Notes under the pieces: model-generated
The model's database searches: none
What the model was told of the DNA's origin: nothing
Seen by the model: the letters and a program-made list of their open reading frames with translations, nothing else
Assembly (NCBI RefSeq): GCF_024323335.1
Contig: NC_066579.1
Location: forward strand, 248,055,575 to 248,119,574
Reading direction: 5' to 3'
DNA length: 64,000 nucleotides
DNA from: Lathyrus oleraceus
Lineage: Eukaryota; Streptophyta; Magnoliopsida; Fabales; Fabaceae
Translations under genes and position numbers: made by a program
Part shown: piece by piece, positions 33,384 to 44,644 of the stretch
Numbering within the stretch: position 1 is the first letter of the stretch
How the letters are laid out: every line of letters begins with the position of its first letter

Positions 33384-36300
33384 ATGTCTTATCAGTTCTT
33401 CTTCTATGCATCATCCAAGCTGACTCACCGCTATAATACTCGCACTAATAAACCGAAAAGAATGGAGCATCTAGTGCAAGAGACCTGAGAGCTGAAGAAT
33501 GAGATTGACAGGCTTACAACGCTGATGGAATCTGTGATTTATTGCCCAGAATCAGTCATCACCGTCTCCTGCAACTCCTCCTCCTAAGAGAACTGTCATT
33601 TTTGATGTTGCTACCTCAATTATTCCTGTTACCGCTGCTAGTCAATCCATTCCTTCTAGGCCTTCTGGATTCCCTTGGGGAATGCTGTCTAATTTTATGC
33701 CAGAATGGTATGCGCCGACATTTGTTTCTCTGTCGGCATCTAGCCCGGTCATGTCAGTGCCACCTCCGGTTGTTCACACTCTTCCTCGTGTTGAGGACAC
33801 TATCTACCACTTTGATCCATCTGAGGGTCTAGATGTGTATGAGAAGATGGATGAGATGAAAGATCAATTCCTCGAGATGCACAAAGAGTTGAAGACCCTG
33901 AGACGGAAAGACTTGTTTGGGAAGAGTGTCGTTGAACTCTGCTTGGTCCCCAATGTTAAGATCCCGGTGAAATTCAAGGTCCCAAACTTTGAAAAGTACA
34001 AAGGGAATACTTGCCCGCTAAGCCACCTTGTTATGTATGCCAGAAAAATGTCTACTCAGACTGATAATGATCAGTTGTTTATTCACTATTTCCAAGACAG
34101 TTTAACTGAAGCTGCCTTGAGGTGGTACATGGGTCTAGACAGTGAAAGCACCCGTACTTTCAATGACTTAGGCGAGGCCTTTGTCAAGCAGTATAAGTAT
34201 AACACGGATATGGCGCCTGATAGAGACCAATTGAGGTCAATGTCTCAGAAAGACAAGGATACATTCAAAGAATATGCCCAGAGATTGAGAGAATTGGCTG
34301 CTCAGATAAGTCCACCTCTTGAAGAGAAGGAAATGACAAAGACCTTCTTGTAGACGCTGAGTTCGTTTTATTACGAGCGTATGATTGCAAGTGCCCCCAA
34401 TGATTTTACTGAAATTATAAACATGGGGATGAGGCTAGAAGAAGGAGTCCGTGAAGGATTTTTGTCTAAAGAAGAGGCGTCGACTAACAAGAAGTATGGT
34501 GGGAGTTTCTCTAAGAGGAAGGAGGGAGAAGCTAATTCGATATCAATAGGGAGGTAGAGGAGGCCTCATGTCAGAAAGAGCTCTCAACCTCGTCGACATC
34601 AACATCAAGTTTCCTTAGTAACTCAAGTTTTTTCCAACAATTCCAACAATCAATCAGTTTCAGTTCAATAATAACAACATCAACAACCGCAACAAAGAAC
34701 CAACTTCAACAACAAATCACCAACAAAACTTTGAGAGGAAGAAGGACTCCTTTGACCTTATTCCTATGACGTATGCAAAGTTATACTCGTCATTGGTTCT
34801 CAAGAATCTCATCCAGCCAAGAAACCATCTGCAAATTCCCGAGCCATTACCATGATGGTTCAAGCATGATCTTCATTGTGCTTTTCACCATGGAGCCCCT
34901 GTTCATGATATAGAGAATTGTTATCCTCTAAAATATGAAGTTCAGAAACTGATAAAGAGTGGTATGGTGTCCTTTGAGGACAGAGTGTCGAACATAAAAG
35001 CCAATCCATTGCCTGCTCATGGTAACGCTTCTGTCAACATGGTGGACGGCCGTCCAGGGAATTTTATAAGTTTTTATGTACGACGTATCAGAAGGTCTCT
35101 GGTGGAGATGCATAAGACTTTGTGTTTAATCAGTGATTGTTAACATGACCATGTTGGTTGTGTAATCTGTAGCGTGAACCCCCGTGGGTGTATGGTTGTC
35201 AAGAGGGATATCTAGAAGTTGATGGATGAGAATGTAATCCAGATTCAACAATCGAGGGATATAGGAGATGATGTAAATGTGATTGTGCCAGTTTAATAGC
35301 AGCCACAACAATAATGTCAATAGATCGGTATTGTCGTTGGTTATACGGTTGGCGGGCCCTGTCCCCTACTCAACCGATAAAGCTGTGCCATATCAATATA
35401 ATGCCACTATGATTGAAAATGGTCAAGAGGTTCCTCTACCAGTTGCAGACTTAGTGGTAAATATTGCAGATATTATGAAGGTGACCCGTAGCGGTCGTGT
35501 GTTCTGTCCAGTATTTCCGAAGATAGTAGAAGATGTTTCAGTAAGTAAGAAGGAAAAGATTTTAGTAGTGAATCTAGTTAGTGCTCTAACGTGTCAGTCT
35601 GGTGAGTCGAGAAAGTTGAAGACTAACGATGATGATGAGGTGTTATGGTTAATCAAGAGAAGTGAATTCATGTTGTAGAGCAATTTCTCCAGACTCTGTC
35701 AAAAATCTTTATGTTGTCACTGCTGATGAATTCCGAAGTGCACAAAGAAGCGTTTCAGAAGGTGTTGGAGCAAGCTTATGTTGAGCATGATGTTACCGTG
35801 GATCAGTTTGACCACATAGTTGCCAAAATTACTTCTTGTAACAATTTAAGTTTTTATCGTGAAGGGCTTCCCGAGGAAGTCAGGAATCACAATTTGGCGC
35901 TGCATATTTCTATGAATTGCAAGGAGGATGCTTTGTCCAATGTGTTGGTTGATACAGGGTCATCATTGAATGTATTGCCAAAATCAACTTTGTCAAGACT
36001 CTCTTATCAAGGCGCCCCAATGAGGTATAGCGGCGTAATTGTCAAAGTGTTCGACGATTCTCGTGAAACTGTCATTGGTGAAGTGGACCTTCTAGTGAAG
36101 ATAAGTATGAGTGATTTCCAAATTTCTTTCCAGGTAATGGATATCCACCCGGCCTATAGTTGCTTGTTAGGAAGATCATGGATTCATGATGCTGGAGCTG
36201 TAGCGTCTACTCTTCACAAGAAGCTGAAATTTGTGAAGAACGGCAAGCTTGTCGTTGTTGGTGGAGAGAGGGCATTGTTAGTGAGCCATTTGTCATCTTT

Positions 36301-36702
36301 CACATATGTTGACGCTAAGGAGGAGGTTGGAACTCCGTTCCAAGCCTTATCTATTGTTGATGAGTTAAATAAAACTAGGGCACCCATGTCTTCTTTAAAA
36401 TATGCGCAAGAGGCTATTCAGGCTGGAAGTATTGACAAGTGGGGTCGTGTTGTGGAGCTCGCCGAAAACAAGAACAGAGCCGAACTAGGATTCAACCAGG
36501 GTCGTTCAATGCCAAAGTAAAAGATATGCAACCAATTTTCCATAATGGAGGGTTCATTCATGAGAATAATCAACACTCGTATGCCATTATTGAAGACAGT
36601 GGTGATGAAGACGAAGCTTGTGCCAACTTTGTGGCACATGGCCACACTTTCAACAATTGGGTTGGTGTTGATGTTCCCGTTGTCATTCACCATTCAAAGT
36701 AA
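33384..36702 (+). pseudogene. gag-protease of element D, broken
   Basis: ATG 33384. Capsid-type region 33940-34350 with FKVPNFEKYKG, ARKMSTQTDNDQLFIHYF and ALRWYMGL motifs; a TAG at 34351-34353 ends the first good piece where a glutamine codon is likely. Zinc-knuckle-like C-X2-H-X5-H-X4-C at 34877-34921. Protease DTGSS at 35951 and LLGRSWIHDAGAV near 36166. The frame ends at 36520, but a neighbouring frame continues the homology to 36702 (FNNWVGVDV), so a frameshift lies near 36510. Two adjacent TAA codons in the glutamine-rich linker (about 34668) look like decayed CAA codons. Confidence 0.78.
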
Positions 36703-36939
36703 TTTGTTTTTTATTGTTTTAAGAAAAATCCTTCTCCTATGCCTATGGGAGAAGTGAACATGGTTGGGCATTTTCCTTATTATCATCAATAAAATACAAT
36801 TTTATTCATCCACATCTATGATGTTTTAGTTTCACTTTTTGCTTTTTCTGAAAATGGTAATCACAAAAAACATAAATAAATAATAATCTTCCATCTGCTT
36901 AATATTTCTCCGTATTCCACTTCTCTAAAATCAAAATAT
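36703..36939 (+). other. gag-pro/pol inter-ORF region (element D), possible intron
   Basis: Pyrimidine-rich with CATCAATAAAATACAATTTT at 36785 and a TTATGCAAG acceptor-like site near 36953. Same position as in A and C. Confidence 0.35.
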
Positions 36940-37137
36940 CAAATCATTATGCAAGTTGATTCTCAAACCCATTGAATACAATGATCCTACTCCTCCAAAC
37001 TTTGATTTCCCTGTGTTGGAAGCTAAGGAAGAAACTGATGATGAAGAAGTATCTGATGAATTATCTCGTTTGTTTGAGCACGAGGAAAAAGCTATTCAGT
37101 CGTTTGAAGAGCAGATTGAATTAGTCAACTTGGGTTC
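36940..37137 (+). pseudogene. Start of pol of element D, up to the insertion of E
   Basis: Encodes the acidic lead-in of Tat pol (DELSRLFEHEEKAIQSFEEQ, then IELVNLGS), matching A residues before its reverse transcriptase. The frame is cut at 37137 by LTR E; the GGTTC at 37133-37137 is the left target duplication. Confidence 0.75.
37133..37137 (+). repeat. Left target-site duplication of element E (GGTTC)
   Basis: GGTTC directly before TGATAACACG of the 5' LTR; the same five bases follow the 3' LTR at 50738-50742. Confidence 0.95.
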
Positions 37138-37354
37138 TGATAACACGAAATTATATCACATTTTAGGACTTGATTCAATTAAAATATATTATTATTTACT
37201 CTAAATTATTTCATTTTATCAGATATTACGCGGTATTTCCTTCCTATTTATCTCAGGTATCTATTTGAAGCAAAAGTAAAAAAAGGAAGAAAAGGAGGTG
37301 TAAAAAGAAGTTACTGGAAACAAATAGCAAAAGCCAAGCCCAGCCCAAAGAAGG

Positions 37355-37614
37355 CACAGGCGTTGTGCCTATGACGAGCGTCACAGAGGTTGTGACGAGC
37401 GTCACAGAGGTTGTGACGAGCGTCACGCTATATGCACTTGTGTGACGAGCGTCACACATGGTGTGACGGACGTCACACCATTCCCCTATATATGAGGCAC
37501 AAGGAACGCTTCAAAGACGTTGAGACAGAGTTGAGCCCTATTTCCACGCCCAACTATTCTGCACGTTGAAGACTTTTTGACGCGGAAGCAGTTGCGGGAG
37601 GTGGCTTATAAATA
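37355..37614 (+). promoter_or_regulatory. LTR promoter of element E with TGACG palindrome cluster
   Basis: Five inverted repeats built on GTGACG-NN-CGTCAC lie between 37369 and 37480; the last, GGTGTGACGGACGTCACACC, pairs over 9 + 9 bases. TGACG is the core bound by TGA-type bZIP factors (as-1 element). TATA-like sequences follow at 37486 (CTATATATG) and 37607-37614 (TATAAATA). Together they look like an inducible promoter; binding is inferred only. Confidence 0.6.
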
Positions 37615-37787
37615 GTAGCTTTTTGGAAAGCTCAGGGGTCGACGCCTTTTTCCAGATTTTTGCCGTTTTCGTATTCTTTCTTTTTCCAGCAGCTTAGGCA
37701 TACTTTTACAGTATTACTTTGACAAATTTTTATATTGTTTTCCTTTTGCAATTATATTTTCTTTTCCAGCTCTTAATTAATTTTTCG

Positions 37788-37818
37788 CACAATAGTTTCT
37801 ACACCGGAAACTATTGTG
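37788..37818 (+). other. 12-bp perfect hairpin in LTR E
   Basis: CACAATAGTTTC and GAAACTATTGTG pair around TACACCG. It lies about 175 bases after the TATAAATA, so within the transcribed leader and (in the 3' LTR, 49632-49662) near the RNA 3' end. Both copies are intact. Confidence 0.7.
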
Positions 37819-38899
37819 TACCTTTTACCGGATCTAACCTTACGTTAGAATCTAGTTTTTTTATTCCTTCGTTTTATTTTTCTGCCTGATTGAAGAACTC
37901 AAGAACAAATCCAACCGGTCTGTGGTGGAATGTTCAAGACTGCTATTTAATTATTCAGGTTCTTTATTTATTTGTTGAATTTATATATGCTTGTTTTTAT
38001 TATTAATTTTTGCTGCTTGCCTGTGATGAATCTGTTTATGCATGTTATTTATTTAAGTCTGTTTAGCATGTCTGGCTGATTTATTTAGGTATCGGTATGT
38101 AAAGTAAGCGGAATGAAGGAATCAAAACTAAGTTGGTTTAATTAAGTTTAAAATTAAAATCACTCTTTTTACGGTCTCAATTTACAGGTTTAATAACAAA
38201 GTTTTTGTACGAAAGTAAAAGACATAAAGAAGTTAAAATCAATAGAGCGAGAGTTTGAGGTTTTGACTGGACAGTGTAAATTGGACATTAATTCTAGATC
38301 AGGGCGAGAGCAATTTTTAGAGTTAATTAAATTCTAACCTTTTTCAAAAAGTATTTTTAAAGATTGAATGTGAGGGCGAGAGTTAAGCATTTGAGTTTAA
38401 TTATATAACCTAAGTCAACAGAGCGAGAGTTTGAGATAAGGGTGTTTAAACGATTAGTGTTTTCTTAAAAAGAGTTTCTACGGATTCTACTGTTTTCAAA
38501 AAGTGGTTTTTGACTTAACTATAAGTGACAGCTACGTTAATATAAAATCATAGTTTATTCAACAGAGCGAGAGTTTGAGATAAAACTTTTAACCAATAGC
38601 GTCAACTGAAAAGATTCATTTTAAAACCAAGAAACCAATAAAGAATTGATTCCCTAATTACGATGAATTACATACCGATATCCGCTTATTAGATATTAAT
38701 TTTAGATCTTATTTTAGTTTTAGCTTTTTCCCCCAAACAATCAAAGTATTACCTGCCTTAGCTTTACGAAGTAACCTTAGATAACGGTATATCGATTCAT
38801 AAGTCCCTGTGGGATCGATATCTTTTAAAACTACGCGATAGAACTGTGCACTTGCAGTTTGTACCCCAAATTCGACTCATAAAGTCGCGATCAAGTTTT

Positions 38900-38917
38900 T
38901 GGCGCCGTTGCCGGGGA
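38900..38917 (+). promoter_or_regulatory. Primer binding site of element E (tRNA-Asp)
   Basis: TGGCGCCGTTGCCGGGGA is the exact complement of the plant tRNA-Asp 3' end as I recall it, six bases after the LTR. This primer is typical of Athila-type elements. Confidence 0.9.
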
Positions 38918-39003
38918 CTTTTATTTAGTCGATATCGTAACTCTCTTGTTACGCTGTAGAGACTAAGGCTTTTCTTTTTCTTTTCTTTCTTTCGTTGATT
39001 TGT

Positions 39004-40662
39004 ATGCCACGCACTCGCTCTCAAGGCGAACCGCTCTACTTACGAATCAACGATATCGAACTATATCTCCGAGTCTTACGACGAATTCGGGAATATCGTG
39101 CTGCAAACAATCTACCTCCTGTAGAACTTCCTGATTTCAAAAATATTTTCCCTTTGATACCCGAGATGGCAGAACCAGCTCGTGCTCTTAGAGATTATGC
39201 CGCTCCATCGCAAGATGAACCGCATTCAAGTATTGCTCCGCCCGCAATCGAAGCAAACAACTTTGAACTCAAACCTTCACTGTTGCAGGCAGTGCAACAG
39301 AACCAATTCTCTGGGAATCCTACCGAGGATCCTAACCTTCATTTATCCGTATTTGTCCAATACGCTGATACTGTTAAAGCTAATGGTGTCACTTCAGAGG
39401 CAATTCGACTTCGTCTTTTTCCTTTCTCACTAAGAGATAGCGCTAGAAGATGGCTTCAATCTCTTCCTTCTAACTCAGTCACCACATGGAACGAGTTGAA
39501 GAAAGTTTTTCTTGCTCAATATTTTCCGCCAAGCAAAACAGCTATGTTAAGAGCCCAAATAAATGGATTTAAACAGAAAGATAACGAGTCTCTTTTTGAA
39601 GCATGGGAAAGATACAAAGACATGATGAGACTTTGTCCACACCATGGTTTAGAAGACTGGTTAGTAATTCATACATTCTATAATGGTCTCCTGTACAACA
39701 CGAGGTTAACAATAGATGCCGCCGCCGGTGGCGCGCTAATGAACAAACCTTATGCTGACGCTTACCAACTTATCGAAAGCATGGCTCAAAACCACTATCA
39801 GTGGGGAACCGAATGAACAATGGTGGAAAAACCTCAAACGAAAATTGGCATGTACGAGATAAGTAACCTTGATCATGTTAATGCAAAAGTGGATGCTCTG
39901 GTCCAGAAAATTGAAAGTTTAAATGTATCACCTCCAGCCACAGTAGTTGCCATAACTCAGAATTGCGAAGTCTGTGGAATCCAAGGTCACACTCCTGCAA
40001 ATTGTCAACTCCTAACAGGAATCCAAGCGGAGCAAGTAAACTATGCTCAAGGAAGCCCCTATTCGCATACCTATAACTCAAATTGGAAGAATCATCCAAA
40101 TTTTTCATATAAGAGTAATAATGCTCTATACGCACCTGGACAATCTCCAAATTAAGCCCCAGCTATACCTCCGGGATGTCAGAAGCCGACCCCATCTACA
40201 CCTAACAATAACGCCCCTAGGAAATCCAACTTGGAAATCATGATGGAGAACTTTATAGCTTCTCAACAGCAAACCAATAAAGATTTCTTAAACCAGAATG
40301 TACACACTGGCGAACAAATTAAACAGCTAGCAAGTAAAGTAGATGCCCTGGCTACTCATAACAAAATGCTGGAAACGCAAATATCACAAGTAGCTCAACA
40401 ACAAGCGCCTACTTCTGCCCCAACTGGTACATTTCCTGGCCAACCCCAACCTAACCCAAGAAGCCACGCTCATGCAATTATACTGAGAAGTGGAACGGAA
40501 GTGGAAGGACCGTCTGACCCAAGGATAGAAAACCAAAACTCTGAAAGGTCAACTGAGGAAAGTGAACCTAAGGAAAAGGCAGAGAGTAATAAGGAAACCG
40601 TAGAAAAGAAGGAACCTTATGTACCTCCACCACCTTATAAACCACCTATCCCTTACCCTTAA
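39004..40662 (+). pseudogene. gag of element E, interrupted by three in-frame stops
   Basis: ATG at 39004 opens the frame shared with pol. Capsid (about 39230-39800) has the usual NPTEDP, LRLFPFSL, ARRWLQSLP, W-EL-FLAQYFP and E-W-R-KD-L-CPHHG motifs. A canonical CCHC zinc knuckle (C-X2-C-X4-H-X4-C) is at 39964-40005. A predicted coiled coil follows at 40230-40400 and a proline-rich end near 40620. Stops are TGA 39814-39816, TAA 40153-40155 and TAA 40660-40662. Each is one C-to-T change from an arginine or glutamine codon, and no frameshift is present. This copy therefore cannot make full Gag-Pol unless stops are bypassed. Confidence 0.88.
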
Positions 40663-43600
40663 AGGCTTGTTAAAACCAAAGATGCGGGCCAATTTAAAAA
40701 ATTTGTCGACCTACTAAAACAATTAAACGTCACTATCCCGTTTACAGAAGCTATTACGCAGATGCCCTCATATGCCAAGTTTTTAAAAGAAATTCTTTCT
40801 AATAAAAGGAAACTTGAAGATAGCGAAACCGTTACACTTACTGCTGAATGTAGCGCTATAATACAGAATATGCCTCCTAAACTTAAAGACCCAGGTAGTT
40901 TCTCTATACCTTGTCACATAGGAAAATTTGTCATAGACAAAGCCTTATGCGATTTAGGAGCCGGTATTAGTGTTATGCCTTTATCCATATGCAAGAGACT
41001 TGAAATGGGAGAATTAAGACCAACTAAAATGTCTGTGCAACTAGCAGATCGTTCCGTAAAATATCCTGTAGGAATTCTTGAAAACGTTCCAGTGCGCATA
41101 GGTCAATTCTACATTCCAACTGATTTTATAATTATGGATATTAGAGAAGATGAAGTTACACCCATTATACTGGGAAGACCGTTCTTAGCAACCGCCGGTG
41201 CAATCATAGACGTAAAACGAGGACGACTCACTTTCGAAGTAGGAGAAGAGAAAATTGAGTTCATCCTTTCCCAATTTTTGAAAGCACCTGCAATAGAAGA
41301 TACATGTTACTTCATGGATATCATCGATGAATGCATAAAAGAAACGGAGTTAGAAAAAGACAAATCATCTGACTACCTTGTAGAAGAAAAACTTAACCGA
41401 TGTTTAGCAATAACACCGGACCCTACGCAATGCCTCAAGAAACCAACCTTAGACCTGAAAACACTTCCCAAGAATCTGAGATATGAATTCCTAGACTTAG
41501 AGCTTGAACGACCAGTGATAGTTAATGCTGACCTAGGAACACTCGAAACAGAAAAACTCCTGCATATCTTAAGAAAATATCCAACCGCACTAGGTTACAA
41601 CATTACCGATCTTAAAGGAATAAGTCCTTCTATTTGTATGCACCGCATCATGTTAGAAGAAGACTGTAAAACTTCTAGGGAACACCAGAGAAGACTAAAC
41701 CCGATCCTGAGTGAGGTAGTGAAGAAGGAAATAACCAAGTTATTAGAGGCAGGTATCATATATCCTATATCTGATAGCAAATGGGTTAGTCCTGTACACG
41801 TAGTACCAAAGAAAGGAGGCATAACAGTCATTGAAAATGAAAAAGGAGAAACTATAACCAAACGAATCGAATCGGGATGGAGAATGTGCATTGACTATAG
41901 GAAACTAAACAAAGCAACCCGAAAAGATCATTTCCCTTTACCATTCATTGACCAAATGTTAGAACGATTAGCAAAACATTCACATTTCTGCTATCTAGAC
42001 GGTTACTCAGGTTTCTTTCAAATACCAATTCACCCTGATGACCAAGAAAAGACAACGTTTACGTGCCCTTTTGGTACCTTCGCTTATAGACGAATGCCGT
42101 TTGGCTTGTGTAATGCTCCTGCAACTTTCCAAAGATGCATGATGGCAATATTCGCCGATTTTCTAGAAAACATCATGGAAGTATTTATGGATGACTTTTC
42201 CGTATGCGGACAAAGCTTTGAAGAATGTCTTGAAAACCTAGAGAAAGTTCTAGAGCGATGTGTAAAAGTAAACCTAGTACTTAATTGGGAAAAATGCCAC
42301 TTTATGGTACAAGAAGGAATTGTTTTAGGACACATCATCTCAAATAGAGGAATTGAAGTAGACAAGGCCAAAATAGAGGTAATCGAAAACCTTCAACCTC
42401 CGAAGACTGTGAGAGAAGTACGAAGCTTCTTAGGACATGTCGGTTTTTACCGACGATTCATTAAAGACTTCTCTAAAATAACTAAACCGTTGACCGGATT
42501 ATTGATGAAAGATGCTGAATTCATATTCGACAATAAATGTTTAGAAGCATTTCAAACGCTTAAACAAGCACTGATCTCCGCACCCATAATGCAGACACCA
42601 GATTGGAATGAACCATTCGAAATAATGTGTGATGCCAGCGATTGCGCTGTAGGTGCCGTCTTAGGACAACGAAAAGATAAAAAGCTTCATGTTATATATT
42701 ACGCAAGTAGAACTCTAGATGAAGCACAAATGAATTACGCCACAACCGAGAAAGAACTTCTAGCAGTAGTGTTTGCGCTAGATAAATTTCGTTCTTACTT
42801 AGTCGGAGCCAAAATAATCATCTACACTGACCACGCTGCTATAAAATACCTCTTAACTAAAAAGGATGCAAAACCTAGACTCCTAAGGTGGATCCTGTTA
42901 CTACAAGAGTTCAATTTGGAAATCAAGGACAAGAAAGGAACTGAAAACGTAGTAGCAGATCACCTCTCTAGACTTGAGAACCTTGAACCGGAAAGAACAA
43001 CAATTAACGATGATTTCTCGTACGATAAGCTTATAGCTACTTTAGAAGAAAATAACGCTGATAAACAGGTAGAAACTACCTTAGCAATATCTGTTACACC
43101 GTGGTACGCTGACCTCGTCAATTATTTAGCTGCCGGAATAGTTCCATCTACCTTATCGTACCAACAGAAGAAACGATTCTTCTATGATATAAAACAATAT
43201 TACTGGGATGACCCCTTACTTTTTAAAAGAGGCCCCGATGGTATTTTCCGTCGGTGTATACCCGAAGAAGAGGTAGAAAGTATAATCCAACACTGTCACT
43301 CCGCTTCTTATGGTGGACACACAAGTACATCCAAGACCTGCTCTAAAATCCTACAAGCCGGTTTTTATTGGCCAAGTATATGGAAGGATGTACATGCAGC
43401 TATTAAGAAATGTGACAGGTGTCAACACACAGGAAACATATCTAGACGTGACGAGATGCCACAAAAGGGCGTTTTGGAAGTCGAGATTTTCGACGTGTGG
43501 GGAATAGACTTCATGGGACCTTTTCCATCCTCTTTCGGCAACAAATACATACTCGTGGCAGTTGACTACGTATCAAAATGGATTGAAGCTATAGCTTCTC

Positions 43601-44406
43601 CAACAAACGACACACGAGTAGTAACTAGACTTTTTAAGAATATAATATTTCCAAGGTTTGGTGTCCCAAGAATAGTTGTCAGTGATGGTGGATCGCATTT
43701 CATATCCAAAGTACTCGAAAAACTACTGCTTAAGTATGGCGTAAGACATAGAGTAGCGACACCTTACCACCCTCAAACCAGTGGGCAAGTGGAAGTATCT
43801 AACAGAGAGATCAAACAGATACTAGAAAAAACAGTCGCCACTTCAAGGAAAGACTGGTCATTGAAATTACCAGAAGCTTTATGGGCATACCGAACTGCTT
43901 ACAAAACACCCATAGGGACAACCCCATTTAAGCTAATTTATGGAAAATCCTGTCACCTCCCGGTAGAATTAGAACATAAAGCCTATTGGGCTATTAAAAA
44001 TCTAAATTTAAATTATAAAGCCGCCGGTGAAAAGAGAATCCTTGATATAAGCGAATTAGAGGAACTCAGAAGAGACGCTTACGAAAATGCCAGAATCTAC
44101 AAAGAAAGAACAAAACAATGGCATGACAAGCGCATATCAAGGAAAATCTTCAAACAAGGCGATACAGTCCTTTTATTTAACTCCAGACTAAAGTTATTTC
44201 CGGGAAAACTACGATCTAGATGGTCAGGACCTTTTCAAATCACTAATGTTTTTCCCAGTGGAGCAGTAGAAATTAAAGGTAAATCTATGGAACCATTTAC
44301 CGTAAACTGGCAACGTCTAAAACATTATCACTATGCAGAAAACAATGAAGATTCGCAAGTCTTGCACTTAGACGAAATGCCTCCAGAAATCATAGATTAT
44401 AATTGA
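40663..44406 (+). CDS. Protease-reverse transcriptase-RNase H-integrase (element E), open
   Basis: Continues the gag frame without interruption to TGA at 44404-44406. Protease has [10 protein letters not shown] (about 40948) and [10 protein letters not shown] (about 41167), as in Athila proteases with DLGA in place of DTG. Reverse transcriptase has [10 protein letters not shown] (about 41885) and FMDD (about 42184). RNase H has the DAS, EKELLA and TDH catalytic motifs (about 42630-42840). Integrase has the HHCC finger (43290-43430), WGIDF (about 43498), SDGGSHF (about 43681) and a glutamate in GQVEVSN (about 43788). No chromodomain or second RNase H follows, which separates it from Tat elements. 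It would be translated only as part of the interrupted polyprotein. Confidence 0.93.
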   Translation, partial: RLVKTKDAGQFKKFVDLLKQLNVTIPFTEAITQMPSYAKFLKEILSNKRKLEDSETVTLTAECSAIIQNMPPKLKDPGSFSIPCHIGKFVIDKALCDLGAGISVMPLSICKRLEMGELRPTKMSVQLADRSVKYPVGILENVPVRIGQFYIPTDFIIMDIREDEVTPIILGRPFLATAGAIIDVKRGRLTFEVGEEKIEFILSQFLKAPAIEDTCYFMDIIDECIKETELEKDKSSDYLVEEKLNRCLAITPDPTQCLKKPTLDLKTLPKNLRYEFLDLELERPVIVNADLGTLETEKLLHILRKYPTALGYNITDLKGISPSICMHRIMLEEDCKTSREHQRRLNPILSEVVKKEITKLLEAGIIYPISDSKWVSPVHVVPKKGGITVIENEKGETITKRIESGWRMCIDYRKLNKATRKDHFPLPFIDQMLERLAKHSHFCYLDGYSGFFQIPIHPDDQEKTTFTCPFGTFAYRRMPFGLCNAPATFQRCMMAIFADFLENIMEVFMDDFSVCGQSFEECLENLEKVLERCVKVNLVLNWEKCHFMVQEGIVLGHIISNRGIEVDKAKIEVIENLQPPKTVREVRSFLGHVGFYRRFIKDFSKITKPLTGLLMKDAEFIFDNKCLEAFQTLKQALISAPIMQTPDWNEPFEIMCDASDCAVGAVLGQRKDKKLHVIYYASRTLDEAQMNYATTEKELLAVVFALDKFRSYLVGAKIIIYTDHAAIKYLLTKKDAKPRLLRWILLLQEFNLEIKDKKGTENVVADHLSRLENLEPERTTINDDFSYDKLIATLEENNADKQVETTLAISVTPWYADLVNYLAAGIVPSTLSYQQKKRFFYDIKQYYWDDPLLFKRGPDGIFRRCIPEEEVESIIQHCHSASYGGHTSTSKTCSKILQAGFYWPSIWKDVHAAIKKCDRCQHTGNISRRDEMPQKGVLEVEIFDVWGIDFMGPFPSSFGNKYILVAVDYVSKWIEAIASPTNDTRVVTRLFKNIIFPRFGVPRIVVSDGGSHFISKVLEKLLLKYGVRHRVATPYHPQTSGQVEVSNREIKQILEKTVATSRKDWSLKLPEALWAYRTAYKTPIGTTPFKLIYGKSCHLPVELEHKAYWAIKNLNLNYKAAGEKRILDISELEELRRDAYENARIYKERTKQWHDKRISRKIFKQGDTVLLFNSRLKLFPGKLRSRWSGPFQITNVFPSGAVEIKGKSMEPFTVNWQRLKHYHYAENNEDSQVLHLDEMPPEIIDYN

Positions 44407-44598
44407 TTGTTTTTATGTCGAGTTTGCGACATTAAACAAAGCGCTTAGTGGGAGACAACCCACAAATTATTTTATTATTCTATTATTATTTTTTTTTATT
44501 TCTTCCTTAATTATTCTTTTAATTTCTGTTTAATATTCATTCTTAATTTATTTTAATTTATTAAAAACTTTTCTCTTCTTTCGGCATTTGGCCAAATC

Positions 44599-44630
44599 CT
44601 GACTAAAACTATTGTTTTTCTTTTCTCTAG
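44599..44630 (+). promoter_or_regulatory. Canonical 3' splice site before the first accessory ORF (element E)
   Basis: CTGAC branch-point consensus at 44599-44603, a pyrimidine run TTTTTCTTTTCTCT, and AG at 44629-44630, 27 bases downstream. The next ATG in the ORF frame is at 44645. The donor has not been identified; a site in the 5' leader is expected if this makes a spliced subgenomic RNA. Confidence 0.55.
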
Positions 44631-44644
44631 CTAACACTAACCTG

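Larger units (their letters stand above)
37138..38893 (+). repeat. 5' LTR of element E (1756 bp)
   Basis: Matches 49003-50737 almost base for base. It has three tandem copies of a 21-bp palindromic unit where the 3' LTR has two, which accounts exactly for the 21-bp length difference. GAGCGAGAGTTTGAG occurs at 38245, 38421 and 38575, with shortened relatives near 38297 and 38372, spread over its U5 half. Confidence 0.95.
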
